A DNA stretch of 64,000 nucleotides from Megalonaias nervosa (GCA_016617855.1 JAECUM010003192.1:1-64000); one strand, 5' to 3'. Counted from the stretch's first letter, positions 1 through 12,480 are shown. The notes: generated by a model from the letters alone, not told the origin. Made by a program: numbers and translations.

Positions 1-859
1 AACAAACTTGACTATTAACTGACTGCAAGTATAGTGTATTATGCTTGTACAAATTTTTGCCACCAATCCTGGCAGTATACTTTGCACACCAACCATTCAG
101 GATTTTTTGGAATTGTTACGAAGTTTTAGTGCCATTTTTTTATTTGGAAATATGTTTATGAAATTTGGGGAAAATCAAAATGTTGATGGGATACATTTTG
201 AACAGTTTTCTGTGTGGACATGGGTAGGGACTAGAGTTGGTCAGGAACATGATACACTGGTACATAAAATGTAGTTTCCAAATGTGAAAACAATATGTAC
301 CTATCAAGAATCCACACAGACAGACTGCAAGTGAGTGAATACTGACACAGATGAGAATGAGTCAGTTGTAATGCAACTGGAAAGTGGATGTGGGTGACTA
401 TTCTACAGTTATGGAAACATAGAATATGCAATAAAACAAAAGTTTTAACACGATTTTGCGGGATGTGTAGACTCGTGAATAAAATGGACTAAAATGTACA
501 GGAGTAGAACTGTTTCGCAATTCTTTGGCCACAGGAGAAACAAAGGATGGTCACAGTGAAATACTGAAAATGTGAACTACAATGACAGTTGAACAGATGA
601 AGTACATGTTAGTGACATTTATGTTCTGAAGTTAAAATAATTTGTTTCCCTGGTCACATTTACATATTGTCGTTACAGTAATGTGTTCCCTGTCTTGCCA
701 CCCCAGTTATATTGAAAAGTTTAATGTGTAGTGAATATAACTTTACAAATATTTAAGTAACGATCCAGAGCGTCCTGTGATGACAGAAGTATCTGGACCA
801 TACCAACAAGGTCACTCACACTTAATATCCCATAATAAACGTTAATTCAAGAAAGGTCA
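1..859. other. AT-rich non-coding stretch
   Basis: I see no gene, splice-bounded exon or recognisable repeat here. Open frames are short and have no family-like motifs. Confidence 0.5.
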
Positions 860-3060
860 ATTTCACATTTGATTAATTTAAAGACGTTTAAAAGTGGATT
901 ACAAATGAAATGGACTTTGGATCTAAAGGTCTATGAAATACGAAGACTGTTCCTACCTTTTGCAAATAAAGTTGGAGATGTGGGTGTTTTTTCCACGTGT
1001 CCATCTTTTTTACATGGAACTTTAAAGCCATGTGAAATTAAGGGATTCAATTTAGTATATTTACAGTGTTGACCTGTCCCATATTGCGAGTGCTGTCATC
1101 ACGGTCAAGGCTGAGTATTCTCAAGTTTCATTTCATACTTTACTTACTTTCATTTCAAAGCCATTTGAGATAAAGAGACGAAATTGTTTTATTTTAATAG
1201 TAATACATATACATGACCAGCCACTATTATATTGCTTACCTTTTTCGAGACACGAATCCCCTCATCCAAGCAAAGCATTGTCCTCCAGTTATTACCAAAT
1301 GTTCTAGAACACCGAAACAGAAGGAATGCATTTCTATTCTGACTCAAATGTCATAAGCCTATTCTCTTTCTCTTGGACGTGTGCAATTATCTCTGTGAAA
1401 CAAATGGGTGGCCAAGGTCTAAGTGCTCACCTTTACAGGTGACTGTCATCTCACCTCTATCTACGCGAGTTCAAGTCTTGGGCTCTGCCAATGTTGGTAT
1501 GTGAGAAAGTTTGCCAGTAGCTTCTTATGGGTCGGTGGTTCTTATCGGGGCTTTCACCGGTTTCTTTCCCCACCATTTATACTGGCCACTTGTATATCAT
1601 ATCATGTGCGGAAAATGGCATTAACCTACAATTTCAACTCTGAAAAAATGGTTCCGATGTGCATTTCGAATGTGTTTTGGCATGTCAGTTACATTTGCAT
1701 GTATGTATATAGGTTTTTTTTTTTTTAAATCCCTCTCAGCACAAAAGTGGTTTTGTAGTACCTCTAGATCTCAATCTCCTCTAATAATATTAAATTCACT
1801 GCAAATCACAATGATAAAATCAACACATTCATACAAGATTATGTTCCGCTAGCTGGGTAAAAGATTACGTCGAGGTTCAGGAGCCATGCTCGAGTTGTGT
1901 ATTTGTGCCCCATCGACACAATACCACTTGATCTCTCCAATATGTTTTATACAAGAAATACTACTCACCAATAGTGGGTTTGATGGTTTTAACTCTGAAG
2001 TTTTCGTGTCTCATATTTTGTCAAGTATGACAAACTTGCTGATTGAGGCGATATTTGAAGTCACTATATGGAATCTTCCATTCAGTGACGTGTGACTACG
2101 GGACAGCTTTGGCTCCTTTATTTGAAGTAGGGATACATTTTAAAATATGTAGGGTAAAATAGTTATAATTTAGAAAAAAAAGACTAAAAAACAGTTTTTA
2201 CTCGACTTGAACAAAACGCTTGCAGTAAGATAATGGCTGTCACTTTAATCTAGGTTGCCATTGTCTTCAACACCCAACTCCACAACACAGAGACTAATCT
2301 GAACTTGCTGCACTGCAACCATTCATGCAGTGTGTAATTGGTGTTCAACATGGAAATTACAAAATGTTGGGACATTAGGGTAATTTTGGAAAGGGAAGAA
2401 TAGGGTGTCTAACAAAAATGTAGGGATAGCAAGGGTGCCTGAATCACTGACGTGATCATTAGAAGGTGTCACATATGATATTGTATGAGGGGGAAGGTTT
2501 GCTATGTTGAAAAGTCTGAATCACTATTCAATGTTTTTAAGTTTCTTTTACTTAAATTCTCGGATAAACTGTTTTATACATTTACGACATAAATGGATGC
2601 ACTGCATACCATGTTGGAGGTCCTATCTTCAAGAAAAAGGTCGTGGATCTGTATTCTAGTATTCAATTACAGTTCTATTTCCACTTTGTAGTTTTTAAAA
2701 CATTTCAGATTAAGGGATAATTAAGTTTATATGCATCATCATAAGATCCGTTTCGTGCTACATTTAGAATGCTATCAAGGTCAAGATCTCTAATTCATAT
2801 TGGTTTTCCATCACAACGTCTGTACTGCACCGTTACTTAAAAAGTACACGAGAGTAAGGGATTAAACTCAGTATTTACATAAAAGTGATTGAAGCATATT
2901 ACATGCCATATTTGGAGTGCCATCCTCAAGAACAAGGTCACCAATATTTTAGTTGCCTATCACACTTTCCTTTCTGTGCTACAACTTTCAAGCCATTTAA
3001 GATCAAGGGATTTAACTCTGTATTTTAATAGTAGTATATCACTAACTATTGTTGTAATTG
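860..3060 (+). repeat. Degenerate dispersed/tandem repeat field
   Basis: A diverged module recurs. One part reads roughly 'aagccattTRAGATyAAGGGATT' (copies near 1027, 1158, 2697, 2843 and 2990). Another reads roughly 'GGAGtsCyatCwtCAAGAAmAAGGTC' (near 2615 and 2912; weaker near 1090). The two clearest copies are about 296 bp apart. Only alignment by eye was possible, so unit boundaries are uncertain. No coding potential is visible. Confidence 0.45.
1405..1590 (+). repeat. tRNA-derived SINE, family B (copy 1)
   Basis: The tRNA-like head has a B-box-like 'gagttcaagtc'. It is followed by a body with 'gagaaagtttgccagtagcttct' and 'gggtcggtggttct'. The same head and body recur at 63838-64000 (same strand) and, head only, at 62384-62481 on the other strand. 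Confidence 0.65.
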
Positions 3061-3185
3061 AACCGTCCAATGTAATTAATCCATTATCCAACTAGAATAG
3101 GAAGGTCAAAATTGTAAAGAACATGATCCCAGCTATATGTAACATAGCATACTCACGATGCAGATCCCACCAAGGAAGATATGTT

Positions 3186-3276
3186 CAATACTAAAATTCT
3201 TGGGGTGTTTCTTCTTGGTATCACGAATATTCAATTCGTGATACCAAGAAGAAACACCCCAAGAATTTTAGTATTG
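3186..3276. repeat. Perfect 43-bp inverted repeat, 5-nt loop
   Basis: Left arm 3186-3228 and right arm 3234-3276 are exact reverse complements, separated by five bases. The right arm is the first recognisable coding sequence of the downstream retrotransposon endonuclease. The left arm is therefore an inverted copy of the element's own 5' part. Confidence 0.9.
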
Positions 3277-3769
3277 CGCATCTAAACATTAATAGTGCAA
3301 GATAGAAGTTTGCTGAAATTCGTGAGGTTATAGTCGAAAACACTTTTGATTTCCTTGTTATATCGGAAATCAAGCTTTTCCTCAGTGAGTCTTTGTTTTC
3401 TCGATTGGTACAAATTCGAGAGGAGGGATCGTTCTGCCAGTGATTGCGGGTAATGACTTTTATTCGTTCAGATATCCCTGCACGTTTGATGAAAGAACTA
3501 GAATCTGAGCACCTTGAGCAGATTACTTATGAACAGTATTTAAAGAATTCAGAATTGTTAATCCATAGCGTGTATTGGCTTCCATCGATAAATGAAAAGC
3601 ATTTCTCGGACAATGTTGTAAAATCGCTTGTCAAAATTCTAGTAAAGTGTGAAAACCTTATTATCATTGGTGACATAAATTTCGATACGCAGGGCTTTTC
3701 CAAACGTCGGTCAATACATGATATATTAAATACTTGTGATCTGACGTGCCTAATTGAAGAGCAAAATTA
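3261..3769 (+). pseudogene. LINE apurinic endonuclease fragment (broken)
   Basis: Two frame segments encode the N-terminal half of an exonuclease/endonuclease/phosphatase-type domain. The first has the L-N-I-N-S opening but an in-frame stop soon after it. The second (3444-3769) ends with the metal-site-like block I-I-G-D-I-N-F-D and then a stop. In the family this domain nicks target DNA for priming. Here it is truncated and cannot be functional. Confidence 0.7.
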
Positions 3770-4716
3770 ATGTAATCTTGTGTTATTCTCATTCTTACAA
3801 ATAAACATAGATAATTCATTAATACCTTAATTTCTTAAATGTAACTGCCGGTACTAGTGATTTTCATAATCTGGTTTTGCTCAGTTCAGGGACTGTGCAT
3901 TCTGCAACTATTAAACAACATCGTATAGTAGTTTCAAAGATTTAGATGTGATTGACTATGTAAATGCTTTACAAAATGTTCCTTTTAATGCCCTGTCTTC
4001 CAGGAATGATTGAATCGGTAAATTCTGACCATGTTACTTTTGAAAAAGTTCTGCTAAGTGTTGTAAACAAATATGCTCCAATTAAACACATACCCACGTA
4101 AAAAAGCATTACCTTGTATGTACAGAGAACTAAGAAAAGCTATACTTGCTTAACATATGCTGTTTATAAAATACACTGTGTACAGATCATGCAAAGCCTT
4201 GGAAAACTAGGAAGCAGAGAAATTTGGTACACAAATTAAAGAATAAGTCTCTGACAGCTTACTTTGTAGAGCGATGCACAGGGACACTAAATCTATGAGC
4301 GTCTGATCGACTGTTCAACGATATTTTCCTAATAAATGTTCAGTTGGTCAAGATAAGATCATTCTCGCTGAAGGTACAAAAATTGTACGCAATGACAGTG
4401 AAATATGTGAAACCTTCAATAATGTTTATGTAAATGTGGAAATAAACATTAGTAAGGATGTTCCTTTTGACCCTCTAACCCATCAGGGCATCAAGGCTAT
4501 GGAGGACAATAGTAACACTGATAAATGTTTTGAATTGAGGAAAGTTAACCATGAAAGTGCACGAAAATGATAAGAAACTTAAATTCACAAAGCTGCAGGA
4601 GGGGATCATATTCCTCTTAAACTGTTATAAACTTTGTGCACCAATCCTTGTGGGACATATTACTGATGTAATTAACTATACAATTAAATATTTTCCTGAT
4701 CGTCTGAAGGAAGCTC

Positions 4717-5454
4717 AAGTGGTACCAAATTTCAAAAGAACAAACGTCCTGATAAAAGTAATTATAGACCTTTAAGCATCTTGCCTATTATAGCCGACTG
4801 TTTGAGAAATCAATTGCGACCCAATTAGTATCATTGTTTGAGAACATTTTTAACAAACATTTAGGTGTTTTTCATAATGGTCATGGATGCCAGACCACTC
4901 TGTTACGCTTGTTTGAAGACTGGAGGAAGGATCTTGATGAAAACAAATATGTAGTGGCGGTCCTGATGGACTTATCCAAAGATTTTGTCTGCTTTCCTAA
5001 TGATATTCTGATTTGCAAGATAAGGGCTCATGGTTTGTCATATGACTCAGTAGGGCTGTTACTGGACTATGTGAAATCGGAAGCAGGAAATTAAGTTACA
5101 GAGTGTCCCGAGTAGTTGATCTAAAATTCAAAAGGGGTTCCTCAGGGATCGATCCCTAGACCATTACTTTTTTTTATGTTTTTATCAACGATATCTTCTG
5201 TTTTATTAGATATGGCTCTTTAAATATCTATGAAGACGAGAATACGTTGTCTTTTTCCACATAGGATTTTAACACTGATTAACACACTTGAAGCAGAGTT
5301 GAATATTCTGATAGATTGGTTCACGGAAAACAAAATGCAAGCCAACCCAGAACTTTTTCAAGCAATATCTGTCGGTATAAAGACATTCAATATAAATCTT
5401 GTAATTAATATAAGCAGTGCTGTCATACATTGTGAAGAAATTGATCAACTATCC

Positions 5455-5495
<41 letters not shown>

Positions 5496-5520
5496 GAAAG
5501 CTTCCAGGCAACTGTCTTGA
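4717..5520 (+). pseudogene. LINE reverse transcriptase fragment (broken)
   Basis: Frame pieces carry reverse-transcriptase fingers/palm signatures: N-Y-R-P-L-S near 4765, a 'G-H-G-C-Q-T-T-L' helix region (about 4880), the V-L-M-D-L-S-K-D-F block (about 4960-4990) in place of the usual D-L-S-K-A-F-D, and a later thumb-like W-F-T-E-N-K-M-Q-A-N-P (about 5320). The frame changes at least twice and the catalytic YxDD region is not intact. Its end runs through an A-run, so the last residues of the open frame are lysines of no meaning. Confidence 0.75.
5460..5491 (+). repeat. Poly(A) run inside the LINE relic
   Basis: About 32 consecutive A lie between reverse-transcriptase-related coding sequence and a further LINE ORF2 C-terminal segment. 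It is internal and is not the element's 3' tail. Confidence 0.9.
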
Positions 5521-6303
5521 AACGTACTGGTCATAAGCTAGCTAGACTCAACAAACTTGCAATCTTATATACATTTATCCTTTCCAATGTCAATTTGTTC
5601 CTTAGCCTGGTATTTCTGCAACGATATGAACACTTCTAAATTTGAAATAAAATACGAGAGCGTGCTCTAAGATTTGTGTGTGATGATTTTACAAGCAGCT
5701 ATCATAAACTTCTACTTATGGCAAAAATGCCAACTCTAAAGGTGCGTAGACTTCGCATTATGGCTCTTGAGAATTTAAAATTCTGAATAATGTTACGAGG
5801 ATTAAATAAGTTTTAAACACAATAAATATTATTTTAAATATTCAAAATTATTTAAATGTCACAATAATTAAAAACCTTAACATTTTGGCAAAAGATATTT
5901 TAGATATGCAGCTGCCACGTTGCGAAATGAGGTACCAAACCACTTTAGAGAGCAGCTGGACATTAGTTCATTTAGATCTTTAATTCTATCCTATAATAAT
6001 AAAGAGTGTAAATTTCATATCTGTGAATAATACTCCCGATCGCCGCCATGACGACAGCTAATATTTGTGTTAGCATTTTGTTTGTGTATCTGCCATTGTC
6101 TTATGTACAAATCAAGTGCCCTAATGTTAGCTACCATCTTTTTAGCATGCTTTGTCAGTCCTAATCTGGTGCTTTTGCATTTAGTTTAAATTTATATTCT
6201 GACTAATAATTTTTTAGCAAAAAAATTATCCTAGATACTAAGTTGACTAATACTCACTGACTTTTAAAATTCATTGTTTGACCGTGTTTTCAATCATGCG
6301 TTG

Positions 6304-6620
6304 GACCGCTTCGGTTGTCTAGTGGTTAGAGCGTCCACCTCGGATGCGGGAGGTCGCGGGTTCGAACCCCGGCGAGTCATACCAAAGACTTGTAAAAATG
6401 ATACGAGCAGCTGCCTCGCTTGGCACTCAGCATTAAGAGGTTAGTGTTAGGGCTGGTCGGCCTAGTGTCAGGATAAAGTGGCTGTGTGGGCTATGATGCT
6501 ACATGTCTTCGGCATGATGCTCCAGTACTAGACATCACTATAAACTATAACACTGCAGACATCGTAGCTATATGACTGAACATTTTTAAAGCTAAGTTAA
6601 AAAAATCCCCCCCCCCCAAC
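6304..6620 (+). repeat. tRNA-derived SINE, family A (copy 1)
   Basis: The tRNA-like head has an A-box-like 'tagtggttagagcg' and a perfect B-box-like 'ggttcgaacccc'. The shared body contains 'cagcattaagaggttagtg' and 'actgcagacatcgtag'. This copy ends in a C-run instead of the (CA)n tail seen in the others. Confidence 0.85.
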
Positions 6621-6853
6621 ACTATTATAAAAGCCAAACAAGGTGCAAGTGCAGTCTTTTTAATAGATGCAATGGTTTCCAAGTTTCTTTAACATAATTA
6701 ATCTAAATTTCCTCAAAGGTTTTCCTGTCTTGAAACAATAACCGTTTAAATTTTTGTAACGCAAATGGGTGCTACTAATGCATTAGCAATGGATTAAAAA
6801 TATTATTTTCAACATGCAAAAGACGAAAGTGTATAAAAAACAAGAACAACAAG

Positions 6854-7064
6854 CAGAGGCGTAGCGAGGACATATAGCGCCCACGGTAAGAACTAAAATT
6901 TCTCCCCTATCAATATGGCGCCCCACGGCAAGAACTAAAATTGAGCTCCTATCAAAGCTTTGAAAGTATAAAAAAAACTTTGTTCTGCTCACCGATTTTG
7001 CGCCCCCCTTCAAGTGGCGCACACGGCACGTGCGGTGTCTTGCCACACCCTCGTTACGCCTCTG
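6854..7064. mobile_element. hAT-type MITE with exact 8-bp target duplication
   Basis: The 211-bp element has 16-bp terminal inverted repeats with one mismatch (left CAGAGGCGTAGCGAGG; right reverse complement CAGAGGCGTAACGAGG). It is flanked by identical 8-bp duplications 'acaacaag' at 6846-6853 and 7065-7072. The 8-bp duplication and CAGxG-type ends are hAT hallmarks. It is internally GC-rich and non-coding, with an internal duplication of a 'ggcaagaactaaaatt' segment. Confidence 0.88.
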
Positions 7065-7584
7065 ACAACAAGAACAATAATAATAATTATAATAATAATG
7101 ATAATTTTTCAAATGTAGGCACTGGCAGTATAAATGCTGCATAAATATGAATTTAAAAAATGTAAAGACCCTTTTGTTTCAGTCTGCATTATTGTGAAAC
7201 ATTTGGTATATATTAAAAATGGATACAACATTCAATCCATTTTATTTAACCATAGAGGGTATAATGGTATGTATCTTGGTCAACTGTATATACTAGACCG
7301 ATAATTTATCCCCATAAATTTATTTTATTTTCATAGTCGTTAAGAGCCGAAAAATAATTTTGAAAAATATTCATTGGGACAGATTTATCAGTCCAAGAAG
7401 AATAGACCATTTGTGGTTGTATCTTTAATAATTAGTATTGGTGCTGCTCATGAGTCAGAGAGGTGGGGGGGGGGGATGAATGCTCGCAGTGCAAAATAAT
7501 CAAATTTATCCACGGAATGGAATGAACTTTAAAGACTGAAGACTAAAGACTTTAAGAAAGTTCCAGTTAACTCATATTTCTATA

Positions 7585-7893
7585 AGGACCTCTTCAGTGG
7601 TCATAGTGGTTAGAGCGTCCGCCTCGGATGCGAGAGGTCCCGGGTTCGAACCCCGGCCGAGTCTTACCAAAGACTTATAAAAATGAAACTAGCAGTGGTC
7701 TCATATGCACTCAGCATTAAGAAGTTAGTGTTAGGACTAGTCGGCCTGGTACCAGGATAATGTGATTGGGAGGATATGATGCTAAATGTCTTCGTCATGA
7801 TGCCCCAATGCTAGACATCATCATAAACTGCCACACTGCAGACATCGTAGCGATATGTCTGAAAAAGTGTTAAAGTTACGTTAAAAATCCAAG

Positions 7894-7955
<62 letters not shown>
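7585..7955 (+). repeat. tRNA-derived SINE, family A (copy 2) with (CA)n tail
   Basis: The head ('gtggttagagcgtccgcctc', B box 'ggttcgaacccc') and body match the other family-A copies. The tail is a long pure (CA)n. Flanking 'atttctata' at 7576-7584 and 7956-7964 looks like the target-site duplication, consistent with retroposition. Confidence 0.88.
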
Positions 7956-7957
<2 letters not shown>

Positions 7958-8042
7958 TTCTATAGGCATATAGAGGTATCATAATTGTATAATATCTAAT
8001 ACAGGATGCAAATGTTATGTAAAACACTCCGACTAGTAAACC

Positions 8043-8348
8043 TGTCGCTCCGGTGGCCTAGTGGTTAGAGCGTCCGCCTCGGATGCGAGGGTGGTGGGTT
8101 CGATTCCCGGCCAAGTCATACCAAAGACTTATAAAAATGGTACTAACAGCTGCCTCGCTTGGCGCTCAGTATTAAGAGGTTAGTGTTAGGACTCGTCAGC
8201 CTAGTGTCAGGATAATGTGACAGGGTGGGACATCATGCTACATGTCTGTAGCATGATGCCCCGGTGCTATACATCACAATAAACTCTCACACTGCAGACA
8301 TCGTAGTGACACGGCTGAAAAATTGTTAAAGCTACGTTAAAATCCAAA

Positions 8349-8401
<53 letters not shown>

Positions 8402-8413
8402 TACACACACAGA
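8043..8413 (+). repeat. tRNA-derived SINE, family A (copy 3) with (CA)n tail
   Basis: It has the same tRNA-like head and body as copy 2, with a (CA)n tail. The flanks 'gactagtaaacc' (8031-8042) and 'gactagtgaacc' (8414-8425) form a 12-bp target duplication with one difference. Confidence 0.88.
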
Positions 8414-8425
8414 GACTAGTGAACC

Positions 8426-10140
8426 CATATAAACAATGCTATAATCATTTGTCTTTGGGTATAAAAATTAATATAAAAATTCATTGCCAGGTAGACGGGC
8501 AACAATAATTTCTTTCCCAGTCAGGCAACAATACTCTCAATAATAGTTATGATACTTACGCACATGTATTTCAAAGCACGAACAATTTTATCATTGAATT
8601 TGGAAACACGTAAAACAATATATTGCCCAAACCATATCCATTGTGTTCCATAATAAATCTTTTGTATCATCGCTTTTGGAGCAACAACTGTACTTTAGTA
8701 GGTAATCAGGTGAATCATCTGTGCAACCATATTTTAAAAGCTTTTAAAGATGGTTACTCAAGGACAAATAAGAAATCACAAGGTTGGCCCTCCCATAATT
8801 TTCATCATTAGACCCTTTGACACGGATGTGTGTAATTAATGAATGGGATTAACAAGGACGACTGCAACATTAAGGTGTTTTAATTTTAAGGCTTGTATCA
8901 GCTGATTATGCACCTTTACAAATTTATATTGGTACAAATATTATTTTCAATATGCAGTTATATATTTATTTCATGTTATCCGTGTATTATAAAACTGAAA
9001 CAAAACAAAAACAAACAAAAACCCTCTAAAAACGCAACAACACCCACCCGCCCCGATCAATCAAACTAAATAGAAGAACAAAATAAACACGAGGTATAAT
9101 GTTGCTCCGTCTGCCTATTTGTCTTTTCAGCTGTCTGTCTGCACCTTGTCTTATAAAGCCTGGGTAAAAATTCAACACGCTGTGTATGTAGGCTGCCCAC
9201 GTGATCTGATTTTGGGCATCTGCACTAGGGATCTCTGAGAGGGGTTCAAAGGTCAATTATACTTAAATGCGATTACAGTGATCTATTTAAAACATTTTTG
9301 ACCAAACTGTACACATTAAAGTGCATAAGATCTATCACAGATTTTGACTTATAAGCCCTGAATCATGGTCCAGAAAGGGTTCGAGAAATGCAATTAAAAA
9401 CATCATAGCTGGTAGAGATGTTGTTAATGGACAATAGTTCTGGTGTGCATTTTCCCCTACAATCAATGATAGCTGTTTACCAGGGAATATCAGAAGGAAA
9501 CAAGCAGGAATGGCATGAAGCTGATGCGTCTGTGTCTTTGAGACAGTCTCCATTAATTGACGACTACATCCAATCATCTACAGTGGTATGAATATTCAGT
9601 TGTTATCCTAATGCTATCTAAAAAGAATCATGCCTATTTTGCTACCCTCCATCCATCCGTCTGCCTATAAATTATTCCCCTCCAAAACGGGTGAATGGAC
9701 ATCCACCATACTTGGTACATGGGATTCCCACGCGGTGACCATCTATAAGAGGTGTATACTTTTTTTTTTATAACATTCCATGGTGTCAATGGGTGGGGAT
9801 CAGTCGAAAACAAAACAAAAATTGCAACTACACTGGTTGTTCTTAATATTGCCTTTTTTTTATTCTTACAACAAGCTTTGTAATATGAATAATGTTTTAG
9901 GGTCTGCTCCTTGGGTCACAGTCCACAGATAGTGTGGGGCTAGTATGGCACATATATAATAGAAAACCTTTGTGTTTGCCTTGGAGAACTATTGAAAAAG
10001 CTTTAGTATTGCCCCTGTAATAGAAAGGCGGTCATTATTGGACCCTACACTCAGGAACGGCCCTAGCGCCCGCCACCTCCCGGATGTACACGCGGAGCCC
10101 CCTGTGATCACGGCATTTGGAAATAAACTGTAAACAAGTT
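8426..10140. other. Non-coding stretch, no gene seen
   Basis: No exon-like frame bounded by splice sites and no recognised repeat ends are visible. A segment near 9650-9760 ('catccatccgtctgcc', 'tggtacatgggattccc') has the look of an old interspersed repeat but could not be classified. Confidence 0.4.
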
Positions 10141-10339
10141 TCATATGGTATTGAGCTTAAAATTGTTTTCCATCGCTTTAAAATTACATTCTCTCTATAG
10201 GTATATTTTAAAAAAAGTTACTAACGAGCGGGTCCCACGTGAGCGCGGGGACCGATTGAGTCAAATCGGTTCAATCGACCTAAGGTCGGTTTTGCTTGCA
10301 TTTGTAGTCGCTAGGAGGGATGAAATGTACACAGATATC

Positions 10340-11095
10340 AATTGCATTGATATTTTCAAGCATTTTCTGAGAAAGGTTTATATAGGTAGCCATAGCAAGA
10401 AGGTGCACCATATAAAGATTTTGCATTCTGGCTCGTGGGTCATTATTTGGGTGGTAGGATGAGGGGCGCGGGACATGTCTGTGTGTTTCTAGTTTCAGTT
10501 CTTACTTCATGTGTGGATCATGTAGAACCCGTCCTCGTGAAGAGTTATGTGACAAAATTCAGTTTTCACACATAATTACTCACCAGACACGCATACTTCT
10601 CAGCAAAAGTTTCCTCTTATCTTCAATCAGTGTCTGATTGTTTCCAACAGCTAAGGGTTTTGATGCATGCTGGTTAACAGGTAAGGTTGCATATATTTGT
10701 TTTCCATCATTCTGTTATCATAATATGTACATAATGTAATCTTCCAAAATATTAGATATCAGATTCCAGAGCTAATTACAAATCAAGATGGGTCTATAAG
10801 GGAAAGTTACAGTCTGTATTTTTCTAATTTGAAGCTGAGGAATTGTGAATATTTGAAGTATTCACCTCAGCTTCAAAACCTACCTATTCATCAGTTTATA
10901 AAAAGGAACAAGGCCTTTTTAGTCCTGTGTCACTATCTGGGGTGTAGGGATGAGTGGCAAGGGAGGTGGTTTAAAAATATGCAGGCAAAATCGTGGGTGT
11001 ATGTTTTTCTAAGTTTAGATGTTACTTCATGTTTGTATCGTATAAAACCTGTTCTCGTGAAGTCCTATATAACAAAAGTAAGTTCTTACGGATGA
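10340..11095 (+). repeat. Diverged direct duplication
   Basis: A block at about 10430-10570 recurs at about 10930-11085, roughly 500 bp on. Shared cores include 'ttacttcatgt' and 'ctcgtgaag'. Both copies translate to a similar peptide ending P-V-L-V-K-S-Y-(V/I)-T-K, which hints at old coding or transposon-derived sequence. I do not recognise it. Confidence 0.5.
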
Positions 11096-11099
11096 CTAC

Positions 11100-12060
11100 C
11101 AGCTAGACGAAGTAGGAATGTGTCGAGTTTCTCAGACCCAGACGTATATCCCGCGTCGTATCAAACGAGTTCTTTTCCACGACTCGGAATAAAGGACTTA
11201 TGATGTTGCTTTGTAGTTATTACATATCTCCTTCGTATTCACACTTTCTTTCATTTTTTTTTTTTAAAAATGTTTACAAAAATGAAATTAAGAATTTGGT
11301 ATTTAATGAAAGATAACGTACAACCCGCTGAAAAATCCCCATGAGACGTTCATAACCGGGACAAGGCCTAAATCAATAATATGCAATTACGTCATTGGTC
11401 TATCTGCTCTGAGGATATGTTGGCTTACCCTTTAGCTTTGAATTTGTAAACAATTACTGTATGGAATATATGAATGGATTTAAACTGCATTCACAACAAG
11501 AGAATTTTTACTTTCTTCTCAAGCAATGCAGATTCTCAAACAGTAACCACAAATGCTGAGATTTAAAATCTCATCTGAGATATTGCATTGTGAATGAAAG
11601 GTTCCTTTTATTGAAACTTGAATAATACCTGGTGTGCAAAGTGAAAATAAGCATGACAGAGAGCAAGTACTTTGCTGCACTTGGTCTCCTGAGAGTTCAT
11701 ACTGAAAGTTTAAAAACCGTAATCACAGTGCGAAAAACTCCTGGAGTCATGTCAAGATTCAAGCATTCTTAGAAATGACCCATCGTTAACAGCTGTGTAC
11801 GTAGACACTTACATTGCTGCCATCCTGGTCACCTTCATGAAACCGGATGTGTTGTACCACGATCTAGATACTTTGATAGTTACAACATTTAATTAAGGGA
11901 AAATAGCTATAGCTCAAGCAATTGATCTTCAAATAAGTTCGCTATCTGCGGCAAAGTGCTGAATTCTTGGCTCAAAGACCTGTAGTAAGACATAGTCACA
12001 CATGAGCAGCGTTTACCTGTCCAACCGTTCACCAGCAAATAATAGATGCTACCACGATGA
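11100..12060. other. Non-coding stretch, no gene seen
   Basis: I see no feature I can support here. Confidence 0.4.
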
Positions 12061-12067
12061 GATATAA

Positions 12068-12480
12068 CTCCCTCAATACCATATAAAAATCATTCTCCAC
12101 TGTGAAAAAGGCATATTTAGACTCGGGAACCAAGCGGACGCCAGCAAGCGAGTTTCGAAACAATCTCCATCCGTGAATAATTCTAGTTCGGCCGATGATG
12201 TTGACTATTTGTCATTCCATTCCACTTCTCCAGAGACTGGCGAAAAGAAATGCAAAACTTCTACAAATGACTCTCAGATACGTGAACGTACTAATGGTAC
12301 ATCAGCGTCATTGCATAAATCTATATAATCTTGCGCAAATAAGCAAAAAGCTTTAATAACATCTCGCGCGTTAGAATATTTGTATTTGACTTGTTGCAAA
12401 GTGAAAAGAAAAGTACACTTCTACGAATGACTCTCAGATACGTGCACGTAGTAATGGTACATCAAATTCATTTATATATG
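12068..12480 (+). repeat. Duplicated Ser/Thr-rich exon-like segment
   Basis: A frame from 12068 to a stop at 12326-12328 is Ser/Thr/Asn-rich and is crossed at 12120 by an AG that could be an acceptor. Its last 45 bases recur at about 12418-12465 in the same frame and also run to a stop. The two peptides share T-S-T-N-D-S-Q-I-R-x-R-x-N-G-T-S. No start codon or partner exon was found, so this is a possible terminal exon duplication, not a called gene. Confidence 0.4.

Larger units (their letters stand above)
3234..6030 (+). mobile_element. Decayed non-LTR retrotransposon (CR1/Jockey-like LINE)
   Basis: Fragments in order on the plus strand match a LINE ORF2. An endonuclease start reads S-I-A-H-L-N-I-N-S (about 3267), followed by an I-S-E-x-K-L motif. 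Then come a 'GDINFD' endonuclease block, reverse-transcriptase pieces (N-Y-R-P-L-S-I-L-P, L-M-D-L-S-K-D-F) and a C-terminal segment with 'LRNEVPNHFREQL' (about 5917-5960). Stops and frameshifts separate the pieces, so it is inactive. The clade is a guess from motif style. A pure A-run interrupts it at 5460-5491. The 3' end near 6030 is approximate and I see no target-site duplication. Confidence 0.8.

Noticed and set aside
6310..6375. Apparent tRNA genes at the heads of the family-A repeats (also 7597, 8048, 31548)
   Set aside because: Each is followed by the same SINE body, most by a (CA)n tail, and three have target-site duplications. They are SINE heads, not functional tRNA genes.
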